Shown here: positions 7,076-13,737 of the stretch, piece by piece
How the letters are laid out: each line of letters opens with the position of its first letter
Position numbering within the stretch: position 1 is the stretch's first letter
NCBI GenBank assembly: GCA_947626705.1
Contig: CANQTJ010000031.1
Location: 1 to 13,751 of the forward strand
Direction: 5' to 3'
Length of the DNA stretch: 13,751 bases
From: an uncultured Clostridia bacterium
Lineage (GTDB): Bacteria > Bacillota > Clostridia > TANB77 > CAG-508
Translations under genes and position numbers: made by a program
The notes under the pieces: model-generated
Told to the model about the DNA's origin: nothing
The model's input: the letters and a program-made list of their open reading frames with translations, nothing else
Databases searched by the model: none

Positions 7076-9385
7076 ATGCAAAACGTATTAGAAGGATTAA
7101 ATAATAAACAATATGAAGCAGTAAAAAATACAGAGGGGCCATGTTTAGTAATAGCAGGGGCAGGAAGTGGAAAAACAAAAGTATTAACCCATAAAATTGC
7201 ATATTTAATAGGAGAAAAAGGGGTATTACCTTGGAATATTTTAGCAATTACATTTACAAATAAAGCTGCAAATGAAATGAAAGAAAGAATTGCTAATTTG
7301 GTTGGAGATGTAGCAAAGGATATATGGATGGGTACATTCCACTCTATATGTGTACGTATATTAAGAAAATTTATTGATAGAATAGGTTTTGATACATCAT
7401 TTATAATATTTGATACGTCAGACCAAAGGACTTTAGTAAAAGCATGTATAAAAACTATTGGATTAGATGATAAATTATTTACGGATAGAAGCGTTTTATC
7501 AGAAATAAGTAATGCTAAAAATGAAATGCTAGAACCAGAACAGTATGCTGTTAGAGCAACAGGAGATTTTAGAAAAGAAAAGATAGCATTAGTATATGAA
7601 TTATATCAAAAAAGATTAAAAGAAAATAATGCTATTGATTTTGATGATATTATAAATTATACAATAAAAATTTTGATGGACAATATAGATATATTAGAGT
7701 ATTATTCAAATAAATTTAAATATGTTTTAGTAGATGAGTATCAAGATACAAATAAATCACAGTTTACATTAGTTACTTTATTAGCATCTAAAAATGGTAA
7801 TATAACAGTTGTTGGAGATAATGATCAAGGGATTTATAGTTTCCGTGGAGCCGATATTTCAAATATTTTAAATTTTGAGAAAGACTTTCCAGGAACAAAA
7901 ATAATTAAATTAGAGCAGAATTATAGATGCACAGGTAATATATTAAAAGCTGCAAATTCTGTAATAAAAAATAACGAAGTTACGTATAAGAAGGAATTAT
8001 GGACAGAAAATGATATAGGAAATTTACCAAAAGTATATTCTGCCACTAATGAATATGATGAGGGAACATATATAGCACAACAAATTGAACATTTAAAAAG
8101 AGAAGAATATTATAAGTATTCAGATTTTGCAGTTTTATATAGAATGAATACACAATCTAGAGCAATTGAAGATATTTTAAGAAGAGAAAATATACCATAC
8201 AAAATTATAGGTGGGCTAAAATTCTATGAAAGAAAAGAAATAAAAGATATAATTGCATATTTAAGATTAATACAAAATCCTTCAGATAATATAAGTTTAA
8301 AAAGAGTAATAAATGAGCCTAAAAGAGGAATAGGAAAAACAAGTTTAGATAAAATAGAAGCAATATCTGATAATAGTGGTGTGTCTATGTATGAAATTAT
8401 AGAAAATGCAGATAAGTATTCATTAAATAGAGTTTTTGTAAATTCAAGAGAATTTATAAATTGTATACAGGAATTAAGAAGTAAAAAGGATAATATGAAA
8501 ATATCTGATTTAATAAAAGAAACTCTTAAAAAATCAGGATATATGAAGGCTCTAGAAGATGAAAATACAATAGAGGCAGAAAATAGAATTGAGAACTTAG
8601 AAGAATTTTTAACAGTTGCGATTGAATTTGAAGAAGAATCAGCAGATAATAGACTAAGTGATTTCTTAGAGGGGATAACTTTATCTAGTGATATTGATAA
8701 TATGGAAGAAACAGAAGATACTGTTACACTTATGACATTGCATAGTGCTAAAGGTCTGGAATTTCCAGTAGTATTCTTAGTTGGAATGGAAGAAGGTATT
8801 TTTCCAGGTTATAAATCTATATTAGAACCTAAGGAATTAGAAGAAGAAAGAAGATTATGCTATGTGGGTATTACGAGAGCAAAAGAAAATCTGTTTTTGA
8901 CATGTAGTAAACAACGTACAATATTTGGTTCTACAAGTTGCAATCAAGTGTCTAGATTTTTAAGAGAAATACCATCTGAATTACTAGATGGATATGATGA
9001 AGCTTTAGGAGATAAACAAGATACAAATAATATTTTTGGGGATTCAAAATATAGTTGGACTTATGGAAGTAAAGATAATAGTAATATAAAAACATATAAA
9101 ATTGGTAAAAAAGAGCAAGATGTTGTATCTGCATCAAATAGTAATGGATTTATGTTTAGAACAGCGGAAAGTTTCTTAAATTCATTAAATAAAAAATCTA
9201 CTGGTAATGATGTTGACTTATCTAAATATAAAACAGGAGTTAGAATATTACATAAAAAGTTCGGAGAGGGAACAATAAGTAGTGTTGAGCCTGAAGGAGA
9301 GGACTTAAAAGTTGATATACAATTTGATAAAGTAGGACATAAGCGTTTGATGGCTAAATTTGCTAATTTGCAAGTAATTGAATAA
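7076..9385 (+). CDS. pcrA: ATP-dependent DNA helicase PcrA (UvrD/Rep family)
   Basis: Superfamily 1A 3'-5' DNA helicase, essential in many Gram-positives. It acts in repair, clears RecA filaments and transcription-replication conflicts, and helps rolling-circle plasmid replication. At 769 aa it has normal length. Helicase motifs in order: Q motif (LNNKQYEAV, 8-16), Walker A AGAGSGKT (27-34), Ia TFTNKAANEM, Ib GTFHSICVRIL, II VDEYQDT (219-225), III VVGDNDQGIYSFRGAD (246-260), IV KLEQNYRC (278-285), V TLMTLHSAKGLEFPVV (551-566) and VI EERRLCYVGITRAKENLF (590-607). After a low-complexity linker, residues about 720-769 (VRILHKKFGEGTI and onward) form the Tudor-like C-terminal domain that contacts RNA polymerase in PcrA/UvrD. 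The ATG follows AGGAG by seven bases. It is transcribed alone, from an upstream promoter with a structured leader to the terminator at 9394-9490. Confidence 0.98.
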   Translation: MQNVLEGLNNKQYEAVKNTEGPCLVIAGAGSGKTKVLTHKIAYLIGEKGVLPWNILAITFTNKAANEMKERIANLVGDVAKDIWMGTFHSICVRILRKFIDRIGFDTSFIIFDTSDQRTLVKACIKTIGLDDKLFTDRSVLSEISNAKNEMLEPEQYAVRATGDFRKEKIALVYELYQKRLKENNAIDFDDIINYTIKILMDNIDILEYYSNKFKYVLVDEYQDTNKSQFTLVTLLASKNGNITVVGDNDQGIYSFRGADISNILNFEKDFPGTKIIKLEQNYRCTGNILKAANSVIKNNEVTYKKELWTENDIGNLPKVYSATNEYDEGTYIAQQIEHLKREEYYKYSDFAVLYRMNTQSRAIEDILRRENIPYKIIGGLKFYERKEIKDIIAYLRLIQNPSDNISLKRVINEPKRGIGKTSLDKIEAISDNSGVSMYEIIENADKYSLNRVFVNSREFINCIQELRSKKDNMKISDLIKETLKKSGYMKALEDENTIEAENRIENLEEFLTVAIEFEEESADNRLSDFLEGITLSSDIDNMEETEDTVTLMTLHSAKGLEFPVVFLVGMEEGIFPGYKSILEPKELEEERRLCYVGITRAKENLFLTCSKQRTIFGSTSCNQVSRFLREIPSELLDGYDEALGDKQDTNNIFGDSKYSWTYGSKDNSNIKTYKIGKKEQDVVSASNSNGFMFRTAESFLNSLNKKSTGNDVDLSKYKTGVRILHKKFGEGTISSVEPEGEDLKVDIQFDKVGHKRLMAKFANLQVIE

Positions 9386-9393
9386 AGAATAAT

Positions 9394-9490
9394 AGCGAAA
9401 ATTATTTGAATTTTTACTATAAAAAGTTTTGAATAGAATGAACTTAATGTTTTCAATATAGTAAGGATTTAAATAATATTCGCTTTTTTT
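9394..9490 (+). terminator. Large branched terminator after pcrA
   Basis: An outer stem (9394-9407 with 9471-9484, one mismatch in 14) encloses a second stem (TACTATA 9415-9421 with TATAGTA 9457-9463) and an inner one (AAGTT near 9424 with AACTT near 9441). The outer 3' arm ends in TTCGCT and runs straight into seven Ts. The T tract supports termination; the nearly 100-nt nested fold is unusually long for a simple terminator. Confidence 0.65.
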
Positions 9491-9604
9491 CACATTTGTT
9501 TTTAATAATTTATTAATTTAATATAGTATTATAAATAGCAATGTATAAAAATAAAAAAAATGTAAATAATAGAGAGTAATAATGTATGGAAAGGAAGGAT
9601 AAAA

Positions 9605-9793
9605 ATGGCAGATTTAAATCAAATAGAATTACAACATCTAAGACATTTAATAGGAGCACATGAAACAATATATCAAAAGTTAAACACATATTCATCACAA
9701 GCAGTAGATCCACAAATAAAGCAAATATTTACAAAAGCTGCACAAGATAGTTTAAATACTAAGCAGAAGTTGATGACTTTTTTAAATAATTAG
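9605..9793 (+). CDS. Small helical spore-coat-associated protein (CotF-like, upstream partner)
   Basis: A 62-aa acidic-to-neutral helical protein beginning MADLNQIELQHLRHLIGAHE, with no membrane segment or signal peptide. Short proteins of this type occur directly upstream of CotF-family coat genes in clostridia, and I recognise it as that partner, not as an independent family with known function. Heptad-like spacing (L, I, Y, L, Y) suggests two helices that could pack with those of the next protein. The ATG follows AAGGAAGGAT closely. The stop is TAG, the only one in the window. The gap to the next gene is 40 bp with a perfect AAGGAGG, so the pair is an operon. No sigma-A promoter of quality, and no clear sigma-E, -G or -K match, was found in 9491-9604. 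Expression in the mother cell late in sporulation would be expected from the family. Confidence 0.75.
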   Translation: MADLNQIELQHLRHLIGAHETIYQKLNTYSSQAVDPQIKQIFTKAAQDSLNTKQKLMTFLNN

Positions 9794-9833
9794 TGAAAAT
9801 CAGTATATTTAATTATAATAAGGAGGAAAAATA

Positions 9834-10079
9834 ATGGACGAAAAAACAATGGTAAATGATATTTTATCAGGTGTTAAATCAGACTTAACAACATATCAGA
9901 CAGCTATTTCTGAATCAGAAAATATGAATTTAAGACAGACATTTCAACAAATAAGAAATAGTGATGAAAGTTTTCAGTATGAACTTTTTAAAATAGCACA
10001 AACAAAGGGATATTATAAACCAGCTCAAAAAGCAACTCCAACAGAAATAGATACTGTAAAAAATGAATTACAACAATAA
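9834..10079 (+). CDS. Spore coat protein, CotF family
   Basis: An 81-aa protein of the Coat F family (small helical, ferritin-like fold), part of the protein coat around clostridial and bacillar spores. Recognisable family features are the start DEKTMVNDILSGVKSDLTTY, the central LRQTFQQIRNSDESFQYELF (conserved R-x-x-F/I-x-Q-x-R-N-S pattern) and IAQTKGYYKPA near the end, where the lysine, glycine and double tyrosine before a proline are typical. The ATG has a perfect AAGGAGG (9820-9826) seven bases upstream. It is the second gene of the pair and is followed by a terminator. B. subtilis CotF is a single precursor of about 160 aa cut into two small coat polypeptides. Here two short genes stand in the same place, which may be a split version (inference). 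Confidence 0.88.
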   Translation: MDEKTMVNDILSGVKSDLTTYQTAISESENMNLRQTFQQIRNSDESFQYELFKIAQTKGYYKPAQKATPTEIDTVKNELQQ

Positions 10080-10092
10080 AAATATAAAAAAT

Positions 10093-10126
10093 TGTGCATA
10101 AATTTTACTATGTAAAATTTTGCACA
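10093..10126. repeat. Inverted repeat after the CotF gene
   Basis: TGTGC plus ATAAATTTTAC pairs with GTAAAATTT plus TGCACA around a 3-nt loop, with one bulged base. No T tract follows on the plus strand, while a T-rich run lies beyond it on the minus strand. It may assist the terminator immediately downstream or stabilise the mRNA 3' end. Confidence 0.6.
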
Positions 10127-10139
10127 TAAACAAAAAAGT

Positions 10140-10196
10140 AGCATGAAAAATATGTTAAAATTCAAGATATTTTAGTCATGCTTTTTTTGTTTTTTA
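10140..10196 (+). terminator. Intrinsic terminator of the coat operon
   Basis: AGCATGA (10140-10146) pairs with TCATGCT (10176-10182), and the stem continues through AAAATAT/ATATTTT after a two-base bulge. The 3' arm is followed by seven Ts, a G and six more Ts. Confidence 0.85.
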
Positions 10197-10297
10197 AGAA
10201 AATTATATATGGTTTTTAAATTTTAAGAAAAAGCTAAAAAAAATAAGAATAATTACAAAATCATTTAAAAACTTAGGGAAATTTAATATATAAACTA

Positions 10298-10324
10298 TTG
10301 CAAAAAAAAATAAAAAATTATAAT
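10298..10324 (+). promoter_or_regulatory. Possible promoter for the M23 peptidase gene
   Basis: TTGCAA (10298-10303) and TATAAT (10319-10324), but the spacer is only 15 bp and consists of A tracts. The -10 hexamer lies inside the palindrome at 10318-10344, so if this promoter is used, a protein bound there would block it. Confidence 0.4.
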
Positions 10325-10344
10325 ATTATATCATAATATTATAA
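10318..10344. repeat. Perfect 12-bp palindrome next to the M23 ribosome site
   Basis: TTATAATATTAT (10318-10329) and ATAATATTATAA (10333-10344) are exact inverted copies with a 3-nt spacer. The right arm runs into AAGGAG (10343-10348). It could be an operator overlapping the -10 region or an mRNA hairpin beside the ribosome site. Confidence 0.7.
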
Positions 10345-10356
10345 GGAGAATTTGTA

Positions 10357-11364
10357 ATGTTAAAAAAAGTATTAGTACATACGAAAAGATCTATGAAATT
10401 AATAATTGTGATATCGATAGCATTTTTATTTATAGTAGGCTTTATAGCATCTTTTTATAAAGTAAGTTATAGTGTTAATATTGATGGAGAAGTAATAGGA
10501 TATACAGATAACAAAAGTAAATTGCAAGAACAAATTAATAATTATATAGAAAATGGAGAAAGTGAAAATACAGCATTTGTTCAAGTAGAAAGTTTACCTG
10601 AATACAATATATGTTTATTAAAAAGAGATGTAAGCTCAGATGATAATAAAATATTTGATATGATAAAATCAGATGGTGTTACATATTATAGATATTATGC
10701 AATTTTAGAAAATCAAGAAGAAAAAGCATACGTATCTAATTTTTCAGAAGCAGAAGAAATTGTTAATAAACTTAAAGAAAAAAATAGTTCAAACATTGAA
10801 AATATAACTATTTCAGAAAAATATGAAACAGAATTAAAGGAAATGAGTAATGTTGATGAAACAATTACAAAGTTATATGTTGAACCTAATAAAGTAATGG
10901 TGGCATCAAATAATAATTCAAATAACAAATCATCTTATGGTACAGTAAATACAGCTACAAATATTTCTAGTACTAAGGTAAGTTTGGGAGTTTCATTAAT
11001 AAAGCCTGTAACGGGAATAATATCATCTAGATTTGGTGCAAGGAGTAGTATTAGAAGTTCAGCTCATACAGGATTAGATATAGCAACAGCAAAGGGAACT
11101 CCTATAGCAGCTGCAGCTTCAGGTACAGTAACATTTTCAGGTTGGAAGGGATCTTATGGTTATTTAACAGTAATTACTCATAGTAATGGTGTGCAAACAT
11201 ATTATGGACATTGTAGTAAATTATATGTATCTGTTGGACAAACTGTATCTCAAGGTGAAACTATAGCTTCTGTTGGTTCTACTGGAAATTCTACAGGTCC
11301 ACATTTACATTTTGAAATTAGAGTTAATGGAATAGCATATAATCCACAGAGTTATTTATATTAA
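10357..11364 (+). CDS. Membrane-anchored M23 (LytM-type) metallopeptidase
   Basis: A zinc endopeptidase predicted to cut peptidoglycan peptide cross-bridges outside the cytoplasmic membrane, 335 aa. The N-terminus is basic, followed by one hydrophobic helix (about 14-34), so the protein is probably anchored with its catalytic part outside. Residues 40-180 form an extracytoplasmic region starting VNIDGEVIGYTDNKSKLQEQ, then a Ser/Asn-rich linker (about 183-210). The LytM domain occupies about 215-335. Zinc ligands and catalytic residues look complete: H237 and D241 in HTGLDIA, H285 in YYGHCS, and H316/H318 in GPHLHFE. Unlike degenerate SpoIIQ-type or EnvC-type domains, it should be active. One anchored helix plus LytM recalls SpoIIQ-class proteins, and the spore coat genes lie just upstream, but a sporulation role is only a possibility. 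It is transcribed alone and terminated by the symmetric hairpin it shares with mecA. The ATG follows AAGGAG by eight bases. Confidence 0.9.
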   Translation: MLKKVLVHTKRSMKLIIVISIAFLFIVGFIASFYKVSYSVNIDGEVIGYTDNKSKLQEQINNYIENGESENTAFVQVESLPEYNICLLKRDVSSDDNKIFDMIKSDGVTYYRYYAILENQEEKAYVSNFSEAEEIVNKLKEKNSSNIENITISEKYETELKEMSNVDETITKLYVEPNKVMVASNNNSNNKSSYGTVNTATNISSTKVSLGVSLIKPVTGIISSRFGARSSIRSSAHTGLDIATAKGTPIAAAASGTVTFSGWKGSYGYLTVITHSNGVQTYYGHCSKLYVSVGQTVSQGETIASVGSTGNSTGPHLHFEIRVNGIAYNPQSYLY

Positions 11365-11401
11365 TTTAAAATTTAATTATATTTTAGCTTGATTTTAAAA
11401 A

Positions 11402-11455
11402 ATATATAATAAAAATCCACAATATATATTAAAATTGTGGATTTTTATTATATAT
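11402..11455. terminator. Symmetric bidirectional terminator between convergent genes
   Basis: A perfect 22-bp stem (11402-11423 with 11434-11455) with a 10-nt loop. The core AAAAATCCACAAT/ATTGTGGATTTTT supplies a T run at the 3' side on both strands. It lies between the M23 stop (plus) and the mecA stop (minus) and can serve both. Confidence 0.9.
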
Positions 11456-11465
11456 ATTATTATAA

Positions 11466-12098
11466 TCATTTTGAAAAATATTTTATGCCATTATTAATAG
11501 CATTATTTTTCATAATTATTTTACCATGTTCTTCTAATTTATATTTAAAATTCTTTGTTAATGTAGTAAAACTAGAAAATTCTAATAATGATGAAAAGAA
11601 TGAGTTTATGAAATTATTATTTACATTAATGCCTTCAATTACTAAATAATATGTATTATTATAAAAATATAATATTGAAGTTTTAAATAGGTATTTTATA
11701 TTAATGTTATTATTTTTATTTATGTAATTACAAAATTCACAAAAATCATCAAAAGTATTAAATTCGCATATATTATATGAACTATTTGCAAAAGGAGTTT
11801 TTTTCTTTACTGTTAAATATTTTCTTGGCTTATTTTTTTGTGCATTAGTATTATCTAAATATTTTGTTATCATAAAAACAAAAATATCATCTTCTTGAAA
11901 AAATGTTTCTATTAGTAATTTATGCCCGTCTGTATCAAAGTCTACTTCTTTTTTTGCTATATTTAATATTTCTAAAAATAAATTTTGATATTCTGAAGTT
12001 GTAAAAAACATATTTCTCATATTTATAGATTTATTTTTAAAATCTTCTTGTTTTAAAATTATTTTAATTTTGTTTTCAGTTATTTTTTCTATTTTCAT
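11466..12098 (-). CDS. mecA: Adaptor protein MecA
   Basis: MecA/YpbH-type adaptor, 210 aa, which delivers substrates to the ClpC unfoldase for degradation by ClpP. In Bacillus it controls competence through ComK. The N-terminal substrate-binding domain starts MKIEKITENKIKIILKQEDF, the typical family opening, and ends near residue 80 (LLIETFFQEDDIFVFMITK, where family members have an acidic loop and a hydrophobic strand). A short basic linker (about 84-105) leads to the C-terminal ClpC-binding domain (107-210), with YNICEFNTFDDFCEF, the strand LYFYNNTYYLVIEG, and the closing segment LEEHGKIIMKNNAINNGIKYF. The protein is divergent and rich in Asn and Phe. The ATG has GGAGG seven bases upstream (12110-12106). 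The stop is TGA. It is the only minus-strand gene here and shares its terminator with the M23 gene. Confidence 0.85.
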   Translation of the reverse strand: MKIEKITENKIKIILKQEDFKNKSINMRNMFFTTSEYQNLFLEILNIAKKEVDFDTDGHKLLIETFFQEDDIFVFMITKYLDNTNAQKNKPRKYLTVKKKTPFANSSYNICEFNTFDDFCEFCNYINKNNNINIKYLFKTSILYFYNNTYYLVIEGINVNNNFINSFFSSLLEFSSFTTLTKNFKYKLEEHGKIIMKNNAINNGIKYFSK

Positions 12099-12125
12099 TA
12101 GAATACCTCCAATACTATTAATTAT

Positions 12126-12154
12126 ATTATACTACTAATATCATTATATTTAAA
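12126..12154 (-). promoter_or_regulatory. Likely mecA promoter
   Basis: On the minus strand, TTTAAA (12154-12149), a 17-bp spacer and a perfect TATAAT (12131-12126). The transcript would start about 20 bp before the mecA start codon. The -35 is weak. Confidence 0.5.
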
Positions 12155-12202
12155 GGGACAATTTTTGGTAATTATTTTTTTAAAAAATATAAGAATATAC
12201 AT

Positions 12203-12231
12203 TTGACAAATTTATGTAAAGATTATATAAT
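12203..12231 (+). promoter_or_regulatory. Consensus sigma-A promoter for the 68-aa gene
   Basis: TTGACA (12203-12208), a 17-bp spacer and TATAAT (12226-12231): an exact match in both hexamers and the strongest promoter in the window. It is divergent from the mecA promoter. Confidence 0.9.
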
Positions 12232-12287
12232 ACATTAAAGTTTTGGTAGTATTAATCGTATTATATTTGGCTAAAGGAGGAAAAAAT

Positions 12288-12494
12288 ATGAATGAAAAGC
12301 AAATTAAATTCTTAGAGGAGTTATGTGAAATGTATAGGCGGTATGATTTAATGCAAGTGATTGTTCCAATGGATATGGTTATTGGAGGAGACATTTTAAA
12401 AAAACAAAATGTAAGAAAATTTGCAGAAGAAAAAGGATATGAATACGAGGAACTTGTTTATGATATAAGCAATGTTATAATAAGAATTAAATAA
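12288..12494 (+). CDS. Uncharacterised 68-aa protein
   Basis: I do not recognise this family. The protein begins MNEKQIKFLEELCEMYRRYD, has charged amphipathic helix character at the start (about 3-20), a hydrophobic segment VIVPMDMVIGGDIL (24-37) too polar and short for a membrane span, a basic stretch LKKQNVRKFAEEKGYEYEEL, and a C-terminal strand-like ISNVIIRIK. No signal peptide or cysteine pair is present. The ATG at 12288 is chosen because AAAGGAGG ends seven bases before it. Earlier in-frame non-ATG codons lack such a site and would include the probable 5' untranslated region. It stands alone, with an exact consensus promoter and its own terminator. The strong promoter, good ribosome site and neat boundaries suggest a real, well-expressed protein. 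Confidence 0.78.
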   Translation: MNEKQIKFLEELCEMYRRYDLMQVIVPMDMVIGGDILKKQNVRKFAEEKGYEYEELVYDISNVIIRIK

Positions 12495-12500
12495 TTTTGG

Positions 12501-12537
12501 AGAAATAGACTTTGTGAAAGCAAAGTCTTATTTCTTT
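12501..12537 (+). terminator. Hairpin terminator after the 68-aa gene
   Basis: AGAAATAGACTTTG (12501-12514) pairs with CAAAGTCTTATTTCT (12521-12535) with one bulged base and a 6-nt loop. It is followed by only a few Ts, so it may be a moderate terminator. Confidence 0.65.
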
Positions 12538-12557
12538 GGAAAATTTATACAAATTAC

Positions 12558-12586
12558 TTGAAAAAAATCATAAATGAATATATAAT
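12558..12586 (+). promoter_or_regulatory. Sigma-A-type promoter for DUF4321-radC
   Basis: TTGAAA (12558-12563), a 17-bp spacer and a perfect TATAAT (12581-12586). A small hairpin with a GUAA (GNRA-type) tetraloop (TATCC 12609-12613, GGATA 12618-12622) lies in the roughly 50-nt leader. Confidence 0.75.
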
Positions 12587-12644
12587 ATGAATGTATTAGA
12601 AAAGGGTATATCCGTAAGGATAAAACAAAAGTGGAGGTATAAAA

Positions 12645-12902
12645 ATGGCTACAAGAGAAAAAAATATATGGATATTATTAGTATTTATATTATCAGGATT
12701 AGTAATAGGGGGATTGTTGGGAAAACTTGCTGCTACTGTTCCATGGCTTTGGTGGTTGTCTTATGAGCAGGAATTTGGTTTGCAAAACCCAATAGTGTTT
12801 GACTTAATGGTATTAAAATTAACATTTGGATTAATGTTTAAAATAAATGTTGCAAGTATTATAGGAATGGTACTAGCTATATTTATATATAAAAAAATAT
12901 AA
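12645..12902 (+). CDS. DUF4321 family small membrane protein
   Basis: An 85-aa membrane protein of the DUF4321 family. It has two hydrophobic segments: about 8-28 (IWILLVFILSGLVIGGLLGK, rich in glycine near its end) and about 65-83 (INVASIIGMVLAIFIYKK). Between them lies a conserved-looking loop with VPWLWWLSYEQEFGL and the segment LMVLKLTFGLMFKIN. The family has no established biochemical role, as far as I know. In clostridia it lies close to radC, maf and the mreBCD cell-shape genes, and here radC follows 60-78 bp downstream in the same direction. The ATG has GGAGGT (12633-12638) six bases upstream. Both ends probably sit on the cytoplasmic side, given the basic residues at each terminus (inference). 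Confidence 0.85.
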   Translation: MATREKNIWILLVFILSGLVIGGLLGKLAATVPWLWWLSYEQEFGLQNPIVFDLMVLKLTFGLMFKINVASIIGMVLAIFIYKKI

Positions 12903-12933
12903 TAATAAAAATAAGTGGGACAAATATAAACAA

Positions 12934-12962
12934 TTCGCAAAATATAGATTTTAATAAGCGAA
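12934..12962 (+). repeat. Hairpin just upstream of the radC ribosome site
   Basis: TTCGC (12934-12938) pairs with GCGAA (12958-12962), and AAAAT (12939-12943) with ATTTT (12948-12952), leaving a five-base bulge. It is followed by the radC ribosome site, not by a T tract, so it is not a terminator. Confidence 0.45.
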
Positions 12963-12965
12963 ATG

Positions 12966-12974
12966 AAAGGAAGG
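12966..12974 (+). promoter_or_regulatory. Ribosome binding site that fixes a TTG start for radC
   Basis: AAAGGAAGG lies six bases before the TTG at 12981. The in-frame ATG at 12963 overlaps this site and has none of its own upstream. Confidence 0.75.
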
Positions 12975-12980
12975 TTTATT

Positions 12981-13706
12981 TTGTCATTAAAAATTAAAGA
13001 ATTACCAGAAACAGAAAGACCTTATGAAAAATTAGAATTATATGGAGAAAAAAATTTATCAAATGCAGAATTATTAGCAATAATAATAAAGTCAGGAACT
13101 AAAGATGAAACTTCAGTACAAGTAGCACAAAGAATTTTAAATATTAATTATGACCCTCAAATGGGAGAGTTAAATTTTTTAAAAGATGTTAGTTTGCAAG
13201 AGCTTATGCAGATAAAAGGAATTGGACGAGTTAAGGCTATACAACTAAAAGCTGTTTGTGAACTTGCAATTAGAATGTCCAAACCATCAAATTATAAAAA
13301 GGTGCAGATAAAAAGTACTGAACATATTGCAGCTCTTGTGTTAGAAGAATTAAGGTTTGAAAAAAGAGAATATGTAAAAATGTTTTTGCTTAATACGAAG
13401 AATGAAATATTAAAAAAAGTTGATTTGGCTGTAGGTGGTACTAGTTTTGCTAATGTAAATATAAAAGAAATTATTTCAGAGGCATTAAAAATAAGAGCAC
13501 CAAAAATGATATTAATACATAATCATCCTACAGGCGATCCAACACCAAGTCAGATGGATATTAAGTTTACAGACAAGTTATACAATGCTGCTAGAGTTTT
13601 TGATATAGAATTGCTAGATCACATAGTTATAGGAGATAATACTTTTAAAAGTGTTTTTGTAGAAACTAAAAAATTAGTTGATAGAGTTAAAAATTCTAGT
13701 AATTAA
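12981..13706 (+). CDS. radC: RadC family protein (JAB/MPN+ domain)
   Basis: A RadC-family protein, 241 aa from the chosen start. Historically named for DNA repair, its true role is unsettled, and the fold belongs to the JAB1/MPN+ metallohydrolases. Residues about 1-105 carry the N-terminal UPF-type region (KELPETERPYEKLELYGEKN) and a helix-hairpin-helix, LMQIKGIGRVKAIQLKAVCE (75-94), which suggests DNA binding. The C-terminal MPN+ domain has the complete zinc motif HNHPTGDPTPSQMD (H180, H182, D193). The TTG start places MSLKIKELPETERP at the N-terminus, matching how family members usually begin, and has a well-spaced ribosome site. The ATG at 12963 would add six residues without one. It is probably co-transcribed with the DUF4321 gene upstream and the gene starting at 13738, as no terminator lies between them. 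Confidence 0.95.
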   Translation: MSLKIKELPETERPYEKLELYGEKNLSNAELLAIIIKSGTKDETSVQVAQRILNINYDPQMGELNFLKDVSLQELMQIKGIGRVKAIQLKAVCELAIRMSKPSNYKKVQIKSTEHIAALVLEELRFEKREYVKMFLLNTKNEILKKVDLAVGGTSFANVNIKEIISEALKIRAPKMILIHNHPTGDPTPSQMDIKFTDKLYNAARVFDIELLDHIVIGDNTFKSVFVETKKLVDRVKNSSN

Positions 13707-13737
13707 AAATAATTGATATTAGGAAGGGTATGATTAT

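Noticed and set aside
9061..9493. Minus-strand open frames over the end of pcrA.
   Set aside because: They are shadows of the pcrA coding frame with no ribosome site and no recognisable product.
11437..11649. Plus-strand open frame opposite the 3' end of mecA.
   Set aside because: It has no ribosome site, begins in the terminator stem, and is antisense to a recognisable mecA.
12243..12287. Longer start for the 68-aa protein.
   Set aside because: It would start at TTG just after the -10 hexamer with no ribosome site; ATG 12288 has AAAGGAGG.
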